From: Plakobranchus ocellatus
Taxonomy: Eukaryota > Mollusca > Gastropoda > Plakobranchidae
DNA: 25,468 nucleotides
Assembly: GCA_019648995.1 (NCBI GenBank)
Contig: BLXT01002714.1
Coordinates: 301,342 to 326,809, forward strand
Direction of reading: 5' to 3'
Part shown: positions 17,995 through 25,468 of the stretch, piece after piece
Layout: every line of letters begins with the position of its first letter
Numbering within the stretch: position 1 is the first letter of the stretch
The notes under the pieces: model-generated
Told to the model about the DNA's origin: nothing
Seen by the model: the letters and a program-made list of their open reading frames with translations, nothing else
The model's database searches: none
Program-made: the position numbers and the translations under genes

Positions 17995-18275
17995 TCTTCA
18001 GGTAGCTTGTCTGGAACAGACATTGGCGATCATGTTCCTTCACTCAAACCTGTTCTCAGTTAACCTTATAAAGTTTTTGTTGCTACCTTTGCCCATTGCC
18101 TATGACTTAAGATTTTCAATAAAGGTTATTCTCTGGCTACCTCTACTGCGTTTGCCTTAATCTTTCCAGTGATTGCTAAGTGTTCTAAACCCTTATGTCG
18201 GCAAATATGGCCTAAAAACTGTAGTTGCCTCCTTCTTATAGTTTTAGTTAGTGATCGCCCAATTCATTTTTTTCC
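17995..18275 (-). pseudogene. RTE-like LINE 3' end with hairpin and GAA tail, copy 2
   Basis: On the minus strand the order is end of coding region, a 3' UTR of about 150 bp, the GGAACA...TGTTCC hairpin (18013-18038) and a GAAGAAGAAG tail (17985-18000). This matches the layout of the LINE end at 741-1060. Directly upstream on the same strand is the endonuclease fragment, with no RT between. Confidence 0.78.
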
Positions 18276-18279
18276 ATGA

Positions 18280-18942
18280 ATTCATTAAGTGAATCTGACA
18301 CATGACTGGAATATGATCTGATTCACAGTCGGCTCCCGGCAGTGACTTCGATGTTTTTACGGCGATTTGGGATCGTTTCTGAAGGAGAATAATCTATTTT
18401 GTTTCTACTTCTATCTCCGGGGCTCCTCAAGTCCACTGCCGCCTAGGGTGGTTTTGATACCAAGTATCTGTTAGGGTAAAGTCATTGATTTGGCACCATT
18501 CGATTAGCACACTTCCACGCTTATTAACAGTCCCTATGCCACTGGGCCAAACAACATCTTCTTCTGTTTCATCACCAACTTTTGCATTGAAATCTCCCAT
18601 TACTATTATGATGTCCTGGAATTTTCGATAGCCTTTTGCTTTTTTCTATTTCTTCATAAAACTTTTCTACATCTACATCTTCACTGTCAGATGTTGGTGC
18701 ATACACTTGAATAATTCCTAGATTTAATGGTTTGGTTACCAATTTAGCTACAACTACTTTGTCTGAAATTGGACACCAACTCCCCAGACTTTTTTTTTTT
18801 CAAATAAGATTTTAACGCCTCTTTCATGTGCATGTCCCCCTGAGTAAATTAGATTTTTGCTACCTTGTTTCATGGAACCTGTCCCTGTCCATCTTACCTC
18901 GGCAAGCCCTAGGATGTTAAGTTTCATTCTGTTCATTGCATA
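18280..18942 (-). pseudogene. RTE-like LINE endonuclease domain, degraded
   Basis: The minus strand encodes an APE-type endonuclease in several frames: KLNILGLAEVRWTGTGSM near 18910, a YAPTSDS block near 18690, the hallmark MGDFNAKVGDE near 18580, then DFTLTDTWYQNHPRRQWT near 18450 and PGADCESDHIPV near 18335. These are the typical substrate and catalytic blocks, in the right order. Frameshifts near 18775 and 18640 and internal stops show that it is dead. In intact elements this domain nicks target DNA to prime reverse transcription. Its 3' side joins the LINE 3' end at 18275, skipping the whole RT. Confidence 0.85.
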
Positions 18943-19314
18943 AAGTTATCAGCCTGAAAATTCATAATTCCCCCCAAAATAAAAAAAACGCGATCGTTAA
19001 GTACAATTTTCCATTTCTAATCCTTCCAATGCACAGTTAAACAATATGAATGGTATTGAATGTTGGTTGTCTGGTTGCAATCAGGATTATTTGGGTGGTA
19101 TATTAGAAGTATTGTAAAGCACCATTCAAGTCTACATCGTTATAACAGGATAAGGCTACATAACAACATTTAAAAATAGACACTTACTATAATCATAACT
19201 GAAGAGACTAGATTAAAAATCGCAATTCACTTGTTGCAGTACACCTGTAAAACTTGGTCTCTTAACTCTTCGTTAAATCGAGGTAGGAAAAAAGGGAGAA
19301 AAGAAAAAGCTTAC
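18943..19314. other. Intron of the PH-domain gene, nothing further recognised
   Basis: AT-rich sequence between the LINE endonuclease fragment and the donor at 19314. No repeat or open frame of note. Confidence 0.5.
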
Positions 19315-19544
19315 CTTCACCATTTTTGTTGAGTACACACCCAGTACTTGGGACGTTTCTCTCACCGCATTGAATTGAGGCATGGCCTCTGAAGCACCAC
19401 TTACAGGATTCATGTGTGCCATTGTGATCAGCTTCTGTGCATATTTATTAACCTGGTCTCTATCTTTCTCTATCTCAGCTAGATCAGTGTCCAGTTGGCT
19501 CTGATTTTGTTCCGCTTTAACTAGGCTTACTTCAATATCCTGAC
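19315..19544 (-). CDS. PH-domain protein gene, second visible exon
   Basis: The 230-bp exon has a minus-strand acceptor (CTTGTATAG before 19544) and a strong donor (GTGAAG/GTAAGC at 19315). It begins with two bases completing a Gly codon with the previous exon, then 76 codons without a stop, ending in phase 0. The product starts QDIEVSLVKAEQNQSQLDTD and goes on with LAEIEKDRDQVNKYAQKL, a heptad-like charged helix, then MPQFNAVRETSQVLGVYSTK. Both phases match the neighbouring exons. A coiled coil directly after a PH domain suggests dimerisation or partner binding; the family is not recognised. Confidence 0.8.
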
Positions 19545-20399
19545 CTATACAAGAGCGAGCAAAAATGGATCACCATCAACAATACAGAATTCATATAGTT
19601 CAGCAATGGCTGCACAATTCAAGAGGTGTGCATGCCCGAGCGATAATAAAGTTGCTTTAAAAACATTCCCCACATTTTGGATGTAAGAATCAGTAGGGAA
19701 AAAAATGGTTTAAGCAATTTCATCTAATATCTAATAAGTTTGAGAAAATTTTATCTCCTCCACTGAAGCTTGTAAGACAACGACAATAATACCAGTGAAA
19801 TAACAAAATGTAGTAACCAGAGCTGTGTTGTTTATATTTAAGAGTTACTTTTCAAGATAGTCTTTTATCATTTTGTGAAGATAGAAATGATTAGAATTTT
19901 GTAGATAGATTCCCCACACTAGAAGTGGCAAAAAATATGTCTATATGGGATGAATCAATAAAAAATATCATTATCAAAGAGAATTAAGATAATCTCTTAA
20001 GAAAAATTCAGATAGATAAGTAAAACTTCTCTTTAAAATGAAAATTTGTGGCCATGTTTGCCATGTTTTCTTCCTGTTTAGTTATGGATGAAAGTGAGCA
20101 CTGCCTGTGACAATGAGTTTTTTTTAATACACTTAAGAACAGAAATTACTCTATGTCTTGCCAAAAATTGTATTATTCATTTGAATAAGGCATAGTTTCA
20201 GAACAGCAATTTAATTTCTACAGTTATTTATATCTACAAGCTCTCAAACATCGGCGGTTCATCTCTCAGAGCTTTTTTCAATCTCTCTCCAACGATCTCC
20301 CAATCATTCTTATATACCCACCTCCAACAGATTCTAGAAAATAAGAGCATAGACTGATCAAACGATAAAAATAAAAACCAAACATTCTAGAACTTCTAA
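19545..20399. other. Intron, nothing recognised
   Basis: AT-rich intronic sequence of the minus-strand PH-domain gene. No open frame of interest and no element ends were found before the mariner remnant. Confidence 0.5.
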
Positions 20400-20890
20400 A
20401 ACAAAGCAGATATTACCAGCACTCTTGACCGCCTTAAAGAAGCAATTCGTCGCAAAAGACCTGGGCTCTTGAGAAGGGGTGTTGTGCTTCAGCACGATAA
20501 TGCGACCCCTCATTCAGCAAACCTTACACAGCAATGGCTGCAGCGCTACGGTTGGGAAATTTTTCCCCATCCTGCCCACAGTCCAGACCTGGCACCCTCT
20601 GACTTTCATTTGTTTGGAACCTTGAAGCGCCATTTAGGAGGCATGGCTTTCGAGACAGAAGATGACCTTATCAGTGAATTGAGGAATTGGTTTGATAATC
20701 TTGACGTTGATTTCTTTCGAGTGGGTATCAATTTGCTGCTGTCGCGCTGGCAAAAATGCATCGATCTCCACGGGATTACGTTGAGAAGTAGTGGAAGAAT
20801 GAACTTCAATCTGTGTGAGTTTCAAATTTATCTGATCAAAACTCTTTGAGTTATGCCCCTTTTCCTGTTTCTTTTCGGACATCCCTCGTA
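20400..20890 (+). pseudogene. Mariner-type transposase, C-terminal remnant with a possible 3' terminal repeat
   Basis: An open frame from 20400 to the TGA at 20847-20849 gives about 149 residues: LDRLKEAIRRKRPGLLRRG, VVLQHDNATPHSA, YGWEIFPHPAHSPDLAPSDF and RVGINLLLSRWQKCIDLHG. The Asp of QHDN and the Asp of PSDFHLF are separated by 34 residues, as in mariner DD34D transposases. The first catalytic Asp and the DNA-binding half are absent because the copy is truncated at its 5' end, where an in-frame stop lies at 20397. The 3' side ends near 20890 with CGGACATCCCTCGTA, which resembles a mariner terminal repeat next to TA. No matching inverted repeat was found upstream. The remnant lies in an intron, antisense to the host gene, and cannot be active. 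Confidence 0.88.
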
Positions 20891-21066
20891 ATTGCGTTTC
20901 GTTACCAGGAATTCCAAAGGTTTTTTTTTTTAACTTAGTCACACTATAAATTGATGTAGGCATTTTTTCATGAACAATTGAATTTTATAATCGTAAAAAA
21001 CTACATCTGATACCTTGCCTCTTTTGCATTAATATTCAGTTGGTGAATGCATTTCGTTTTTTTCTT

Positions 21067-21070
<4 letters not shown>
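20891..21070. other. Intron, nothing recognised
   Basis: Short AT-rich stretch between the mariner end and the (TC)n tract. Confidence 0.5.

Positions 21071-21135
<65 letters not shown>
21071..21135. repeat. (TC)n microsatellite
   Basis: About 32 uninterrupted TC dinucleotides. The Ser/Leu frame across it is an artefact. Confidence 0.97.
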
Positions 21136-21138
<3 letters not shown>

Positions 21139-23001
21139 TCTCACTCACTTAAGTGCAGACAATATGTCCTTTTGCTATTCAATTACAGCAGTTTTTAATA
21201 ATTTTGTTTGCTGTATGCAAATAATCCATTTTATTTTATTCTATATACTACGGTACTAGAAGTAAGACGTCTTTTACAACACAAGCACGTCTGTGTGCAA
21301 GAAACTCCTTTTTTATTTATTCTTTTATTTACTCCTTTTCTTCATTTTACTCACAATTATTGTTGATCTCATTTTCCTGGGGCTTGTTGAGAACACCTTT
21401 TGATCTTAATTTTATAGTCAGTGTCGCTTATTTTATTATGAGAATTATTAGTGTGTGAGAGAGTGTTGAATTTTCGGTTTCCATGACAGAAAAATATTAG
21501 ATCTAATGAAGTGACCAATCCCTATAGTGAATCTTCCATAGGTTTTGTTTGCATCAAATCTTGTTTTCACATTCTATGTTAACCTGTAGTGATATTGGTG
21601 CTAAATAGTTAGTAGTAAACTATAGATCTAGATCTAGTCAAGATTTATTGTGCTCATTACATTGGCGATACGAAAAGACAGAACTGAGCGTGGAATAGGA
21701 ACCACATAGCAATTTACTGCTGCAACGGAGATACGACAAGACAGCACTGAACGAGTGTCGTTTTTTTTCGAAAAAGGCTATCTTCAAGCACGTTTCTCTC
21801 ATTTTATTTGCACTCAACTAAATATAAGTGGTTCAAAACATAATTTTACAATTGGTTTTAGATCAAAGTCATTATAGAAATAGCATTTAAGAGGTTTCGG
21901 CATTCTGTGTGGGGGTCTGTGAGTGTATAAACTTTTGAACTGGATTTTCTCAAAACGACTTAAATGGAGATACGATAAGACAACACTAAGCTCGCGAACT
22001 GGAATATAGATCAAGATGTGTATTACATTTCGGGTCAAAAGAAGAGATTTGTGGAGGTTGTCACACTCGATATCACAATAGCCCCTTCCATGATCTAAGG
22101 ATGGTGATAGCGGGAAATGACATCAGCATGAGGGTGAGATTAGCCTCAGGTATGTGAGGACACAGGGAGCGCTCATCAACAGGTAGAAACAGTCAGTCTA
22201 GTTTGAGAGTCCTTGAAGAGAATAGTCACTAGTATGTCTTCTATAGGGACCTTCAGTCTAGGCCACCAATAAGGTGAGATCTCGATCGTTACAGCAGATT
22301 GTAAAAGAGACTAGTATGTTGAGAGTTGATTTCTAGATCTATAAATTTGTTTGTAGACCTCTAATCTAAAATGTAGATTTACCCTACATGCATTTTGAGC
22401 GCGTTGCATTCAATATGGTTAAAAAAAAACAGATGGAAGCGGCCACTTGAGAGAAAGCCTTTCTGCTGCTTTCTTCTATTTTTGCTTTCTACTCACAGCT
22501 TCCGCCATGTTTTACTGTCCTCCAAATTAAAATTAAATTGTAGAAAAATCCATTTTTCTCAGTCCTTCAGTTTTCTTTGGTTTTTACTGATCACATTTGA
22601 CTCAAAGGCATAAAGATCTTAGGAACAGTTATGGATTTGAAAGCTTTCTTGCATTCATGGTTAAACTAAAGATCAAGCAAGTAGACAGACTGTAAATACA
22701 TGAATATTACATACAAGTTACATCATACGGGCATCTAGTATTTGATGCGTAGGACTATAGAAAGACTTTCTATACTGGTATCTCTTTGCAGGCGCACGTG
22801 ACTCAAACAACGTATACTGTACTTATTTGTGCTGGTAGTATTACATTTAGACATTATATGTGTAATAAAAAAATCTACAAAAATTTTTGTTGCAATAAAG
22901 GTCGTTATTTTTCATACTTGCATATCTAGCAGTAAATGTACCGTTAGCATTCCTTGTTTTGTAAGTGATCTTACTCTGTCTCTCTCCTCCCCTCCCCCCT
23001 C

Positions 23002-23004
<3 letters not shown>
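21136..23004. other. Intron with a short dispersed motif, no gene recognised
   Basis: About 1.9 kb within the large intron of the PH-domain gene. It contains CTAGAT-type palindromes near 21622 and a 25-bp motif three times (21664, 21727, 21966). TTACATTGGCGATACG near 21657 resembles the LTR end plus primer-site junction of some LTR elements, but no coding part or second LTR was found. Open frames are short and motif-free. Confidence 0.4.
21664..21990 (+). repeat. Three copies of a GGAGATACGA-AAGACA motif
   Basis: Copies at 21664-21690, 21727-21753 and 21966-21990 share GG(A/C)GATACGA, one variable base, AAGACA and a CACT or AACT end. Spacings are 63 and 239 bp. The function is unknown. Confidence 0.65.
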
Positions 23005-23068
<64 letters not shown>

Positions 23069-23180
23069 CTCTCTTTCCCTCCATTCTCTTCCTTCCGCTA
23101 TCTCTAGCTTTCTCTCTCTCCTCTCTTCCCTCCCCACTCTCTCTATCTCTCCCTCTTTCCCTCTCTTTCTCTCAACCAAG
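23005..23180. repeat. (CT)n microsatellite and CT-rich tract
   Basis: A pure CT run up to about 23064 passes into imperfect pyrimidine-rich sequence to about 23175. Ser/Leu and Arg/Glu frames are artefacts. Confidence 0.95.
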
Positions 23181-23691
23181 CTGTTAATTTTGTTAATAGA
23201 AAAATTATATCTTTTATTACTATTTTTATCATAAGCATACCAGATATCATTACAACAGAAAATAAATTATCCATGAAAATAGCCCAATGTTAGATGTGTA
23301 TAAAATTTAGATATAATCCAGATTATGATAATCTCTATTTCTATAATATGCAACGTCAAAAAAGCCATAGTTTTTTTTTTTTTGCGATGTACCAAATAAT
23401 ATCGTGCTCTGCCACCCAATCTATACAGTCCTTTCAGCCCTAACAAGAGCGTGCGCCGTGCAGGAGATGGAAGACAAAAGACAGTTTTTGAACAATCAAT
23501 ATACCTTTAATACAATCAGAATGTAGACTCTGTGTGTGTGTATATACATAAAATATATAGTGTGTGAGTGTGAAGAAAAATATGGGAACATGTGCACAAA
23601 ATTTGGCTCTAGGCTAGCATTTTCTTCTTTACTTCTCGTAATCAAATTAAAGTGTAAAACTCTAAAGAGATGAAAAGATAATCACACAAAC
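23181..23691. other. Intron, nothing recognised
   Basis: AT-rich sequence just downstream of the PH exon on the minus strand. A GACAAAAGACAG string near 23473 resembles the tail of the LINE at 1354-1900, but no LINE body is visible. Confidence 0.45.
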
Positions 23692-23897
23692 CTTTCTCAG
23701 CTGCCTCCTTGGCTTCTTCCTGGGCGCTTTTCAATGACCTGAGCCAACTCTCACGATCCTCTCGAGATGAGGCGCGTAGGTAAAATGTCTTGATACCCCC
23801 GCAGTCAATTGTGATTCTGTTATTTCCATCAGATTCAATGGTAGCATTTTCCAGGTTGACAGTACCGCAAGATGTATAGGGCCTTGCTGCCTTGTTT
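23692..23897 (-). CDS. PH-domain protein gene, first visible exon (C-terminal half of the PH domain)
   Basis: The 206-bp exon has a minus-strand acceptor (CAATACCAG before 23897) and a donor GAAAG/GTTTGT at 23692. It holds 68 complete codons with split codons at both ends. The product begins NKAARPYTSCGTVNLENATI, continues NRITIDCGGIKTFYLRASS and ends in REDRESWLKSLKSAQEEAKE. The strands followed by the final helix with its invariant Trp (DRESWLKSL) are the classic end of a pleckstrin homology domain, which usually binds phosphoinositides or proteins at membranes. Earlier strands must lie in exons beyond this position, and none was found to 25468. The OSBP/CERT-type PH domains are the nearest recalled pattern, but the downstream region does not match them, so no name is given. 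Confidence 0.85.
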
Positions 23898-24284
23898 CTG
23901 GTATTGTTTTACAAAGAAGAGGATAATATTTTTACATAAGTTTTTTTTTGCATTAGCAAAGATTCATTCAAATACTGATACAAATTTTTATTTATTCATG
24001 TAAATATCAATTAAGAGATATTATAGTGCCGCTTTTTTGTTTGTTTGGTTGTTGTTGTTTTTTTTGTTGTTGCTCTTGTTATTTATTTATTTTTTTTTTT
24101 TTTGACAAAAGGACGGAAGCGCCTTCTTGTTAGTTTCGAGAAAATCGCGAAAACGTATTTTGAACTTGGGACATCACCTCCCTTTCAATATTTAATATTT
24201 TTTTTTTTTGTTATGGCAAGTATTATGACGAATGTGGGCGCTTTCATCTTTTTGCCATAGAATCGTAGAACAAAATTCCACAGC
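23898..24284. other. Intron or intergenic, T-rich, no gene
   Basis: Contains several poly-T runs (24056-24065, 24089-24102, 24199-24209). Open frames are short and Val/Phe-rich. Confidence 0.5.
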
Positions 24285-24482
24285 GGAAAAACGATCAAAG
24301 TCCATTTTTTCATTTTTCGAAGTTATGTCCCTTGGCTTGTACACTGGGACTCTTAGTTTTATCGCACACGTTGTAAGGTACAAAAACGATCAAAGTACCG
24401 AGTTACAAGCAGTTTAAAATAACCCGTACAATGGAAAAACGATCAGAGTCCAATGTTTACAATGGAAGAAAGATCAGAGTCA
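24285..24482 (+). repeat. Four copies of a GGAAAAACGATCAAAGTCC-like motif
   Basis: Copies begin at 24285, 24381, 24433 and 24464. The core A(C/A)GATCA(A/G)AGT is kept in all four; the last two also share a preceding ACAAT. They lie 80-280 bp upstream of the candidate start codon at 24562. A protein-binding site array is possible but unproven. Confidence 0.7.
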
Positions 24483-24505
24483 CAGTCAGCTGATTTAAGG
24501 CTGGT

Positions 24506-24568
24506 CACGTGCCTGGTTATGTCCAATCCTCAACCGCCATTTTGTATACACTTTGTCAAAGATGGCGG
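24506..24568 (+). promoter_or_regulatory. Candidate core promoter: E-box and paired YY1-like sites
   Basis: CACGTG lies at 24506-24511. CCGCCATTTTG (24534-24544) and CAAAGATGGCGG (24557-24568) are inverted copies of one another, each carrying the CCAT/ATGG core recognised by YY1. In animals, YY1 sites overlapping a start codon in AAGATGGCGG are common near transcription start sites. Motifs are seen directly; activity is inferred. Confidence 0.55.
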
Positions 24569-25014
24569 AAGGCATGCATGAAGGCCCGATGTTAACTGAG
24601 ACACCAAAAAAAAAGAAAACGACAGCAAACCCAAAAAGAATCAGCAAAATTACAAAGATTAGCCAGTCACAGGAGTGGAGAAGACTGTCATTGCACTCTA
24701 GAATGTTTTAATTTGGTATTAAAAGAGGAAAGAGATGATCTTATAGGCCACTTTAATTCGCTAGACTCAAAGAATGCACAAGAATCAAGATTCGTACCTC
24801 GCAGCTCTGGTCAAAGCCCAACCAATTCAGAGAAGGCGACCACGCCATGAGGAGGAAAATGCTCGACTCAGAGACTATTCATACACTTATTCAGTTAGGT
24901 TCATTCGTAACAGCAAAATGCAGGAGCAAAGAATCTGCCACAAGGCATTCCTTGCAATCTTTGGAATAACAAATCGCCGTGTTCAGACTGTGAAGGCTGC
25001 ACTTACTAAGACAG
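24562..25014 (+). pseudogene. Candidate first exon of an unnamed gene, with two frame breaks
   Basis: ATG at 24562 (in AAAGATGGCGG) opens MAEGMHEGPMLTE, but this frame ends at 24711. After the A9 run at 24606-24614 the frame one base over continues with basic KKRKRQQTQKE, then SGEDCHCTLECFNLVLKEER and GHFNSLDSKNAQ. A 7-bp insertion near 24779 (CAAGA repeated around AT) then moves the coding sense to a third frame: SYLAALVKAQPIQRRRPR, SYTYSVRF, then ICHKAFLAIFGITNRRVQTV, up to a strong donor ACAG/GTGAGT at 25014. The pattern (Cys pair, basic stretch, then VCK-type FL-x-FGI block) recalls N-termini of an uncharacterised, multi-copy invertebrate family; I cannot name it. It may be a decaying copy, or the A9 break may be a sequencing error. 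It is antisense to the PH-domain gene. Confidence 0.55.
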
Positions 25015-25039
25015 GTGAGTGATTTTTACTTTTTATTAA

Positions 25040-25205
25040 AATCTAAATCTAGATCTAGACATCTGCACTAAATCTATTCGTAAGTTTAATCTAGATCTAG
25101 ATCTAGATATCTGCACTAAATCTTTAATTCGTTAATATAATCAAAGTCTAGATCTAGATGTAGTTTCAGGAAATCTAGATCTAGGTCTAGATCAAGATCT
25201 AGTTT
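25040..25205. repeat. CTAGAT/AGATCT palindromic repeat cluster
   Basis: Tandem and dispersed TCTAGATCTAGA strings occur in four blocks (about 25044-25060, 25089-25108, 25145-25159 and 25172-25202), with an 18-bp direct repeat ATCTGCACTAAATCTTT/ATT at 25060 and 25109. It lies just after the splice donor. Such AGATCT-rich sequence also occurs near 15040, 15280, 21622 and 22330 and seems characteristic of this genome. Confidence 0.8.
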
Positions 25206-25468
25206 CAGAAAATAGGTTGAAAAGATTTCTGTACAGGTACATCCTTCCTTGAGGTAGAGCAATCACTAAAATATGAGAGAGGTGTAATTCTATGGAAGTC
25301 TTGATGATAGTTGTATGTGACCTGATTTTGATGAGTCTGGATTAAGATCTCTCTCATAACAAAACGTTTTTCATAAAGTGAAAATATGTTTTAAAGACAA
25401 TATTAGTTTGGTCAACATTATAAAGTGTTTTAAATCAATCTAGATGCTGTAAATGTAATATGTTTTTT
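25206..25468. other. No feature recognised
   Basis: AT-rich sequence after the CTAGAT cluster, probably intron of the gene starting at 24562 if that gene is real. Confidence 0.45.

Noticed and set aside
22829..23234. Ser/Leu-rich and Arg/Glu-rich frames
   Set aside because: (CT)n translation artefacts.
23448..23484. GGAAGACAAAAGACAG as another LINE 3' end
   Set aside because: Only about 15 bases match the tail at 1885-1899 and no coding part of a LINE is visible upstream.

Overview
The window looks like nuclear DNA of an animal, most likely a mollusc and perhaps a gastropod. The basis is a spliced PH-domain gene with phase-matched introns, RTE-like LINE fragments, a mariner remnant, a gypsy-type element with the rare Gmr1-like gene order, TTAGGG-type telomere-like repeats, and blocks rich in AGATCT/CTAGAT. 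The species assignment is inference. About half of the window is transposable elements, several nested inside one another; the rest is intron, microsatellite and satellite DNA.

Region 1 (1-2.7 kb): an old minus-strand RTE-like LINE is split by a younger, 5'-truncated, plus-strand LINE flanked by a perfect 9-bp target-site duplication. The old LINE ends on its left in a trinucleotide tail and borders an (ATC)n microsatellite on its right.

Region 2 (2697-11131): an 8.4-kb Ty3/gypsy-like LTR retrotransposon on the plus strand, with the order Gag, protease, integrase, reverse transcriptase, RNase H. Integrase lies upstream of RT, as in the Gmr1 clade and in copia elements, not as in ordinary gypsy elements. 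Most catalytic residues are intact. The copy is nonetheless broken: a frameshift in Gag, a stop codon in the integrase GPY/F motif, frameshifts in the IN-RT linker, and a rearranged 5' LTR that carries an inverted piece of its own sequence in place of its 3' part.

Region 3 (11.1-12.9 kb): microsatellites and a two-copy tandem repeat of about 0.8 kb. The second copy lacks the retrotransposon and so works as a paralogous empty site.

Region 4 (13.4-16.8 kb): a degenerate (CCCTAA)n telomere-like array with a 292-bp assembly gap. It is interrupted by a solo LTR related to the Region 2 element (TSD AACCC), which is itself interrupted by a second, unrelated solo LTR in the opposite orientation (TSD TAGTG).

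Region 5 (17.2-23.9 kb): three exons of a minus-strand host gene (PH domain, then a charged helical region). The introns hold LINE 3'-end and endonuclease fragments, a mariner transposase remnant and (CT)n tracts.

Region 6 (24.2-25.2 kb): a plus-strand candidate first exon, with a start codon inside a YY1-like motif, a repeated motif upstream, two frame breaks and a clean splice donor, followed by an intron rich in CTAGAT repeats.
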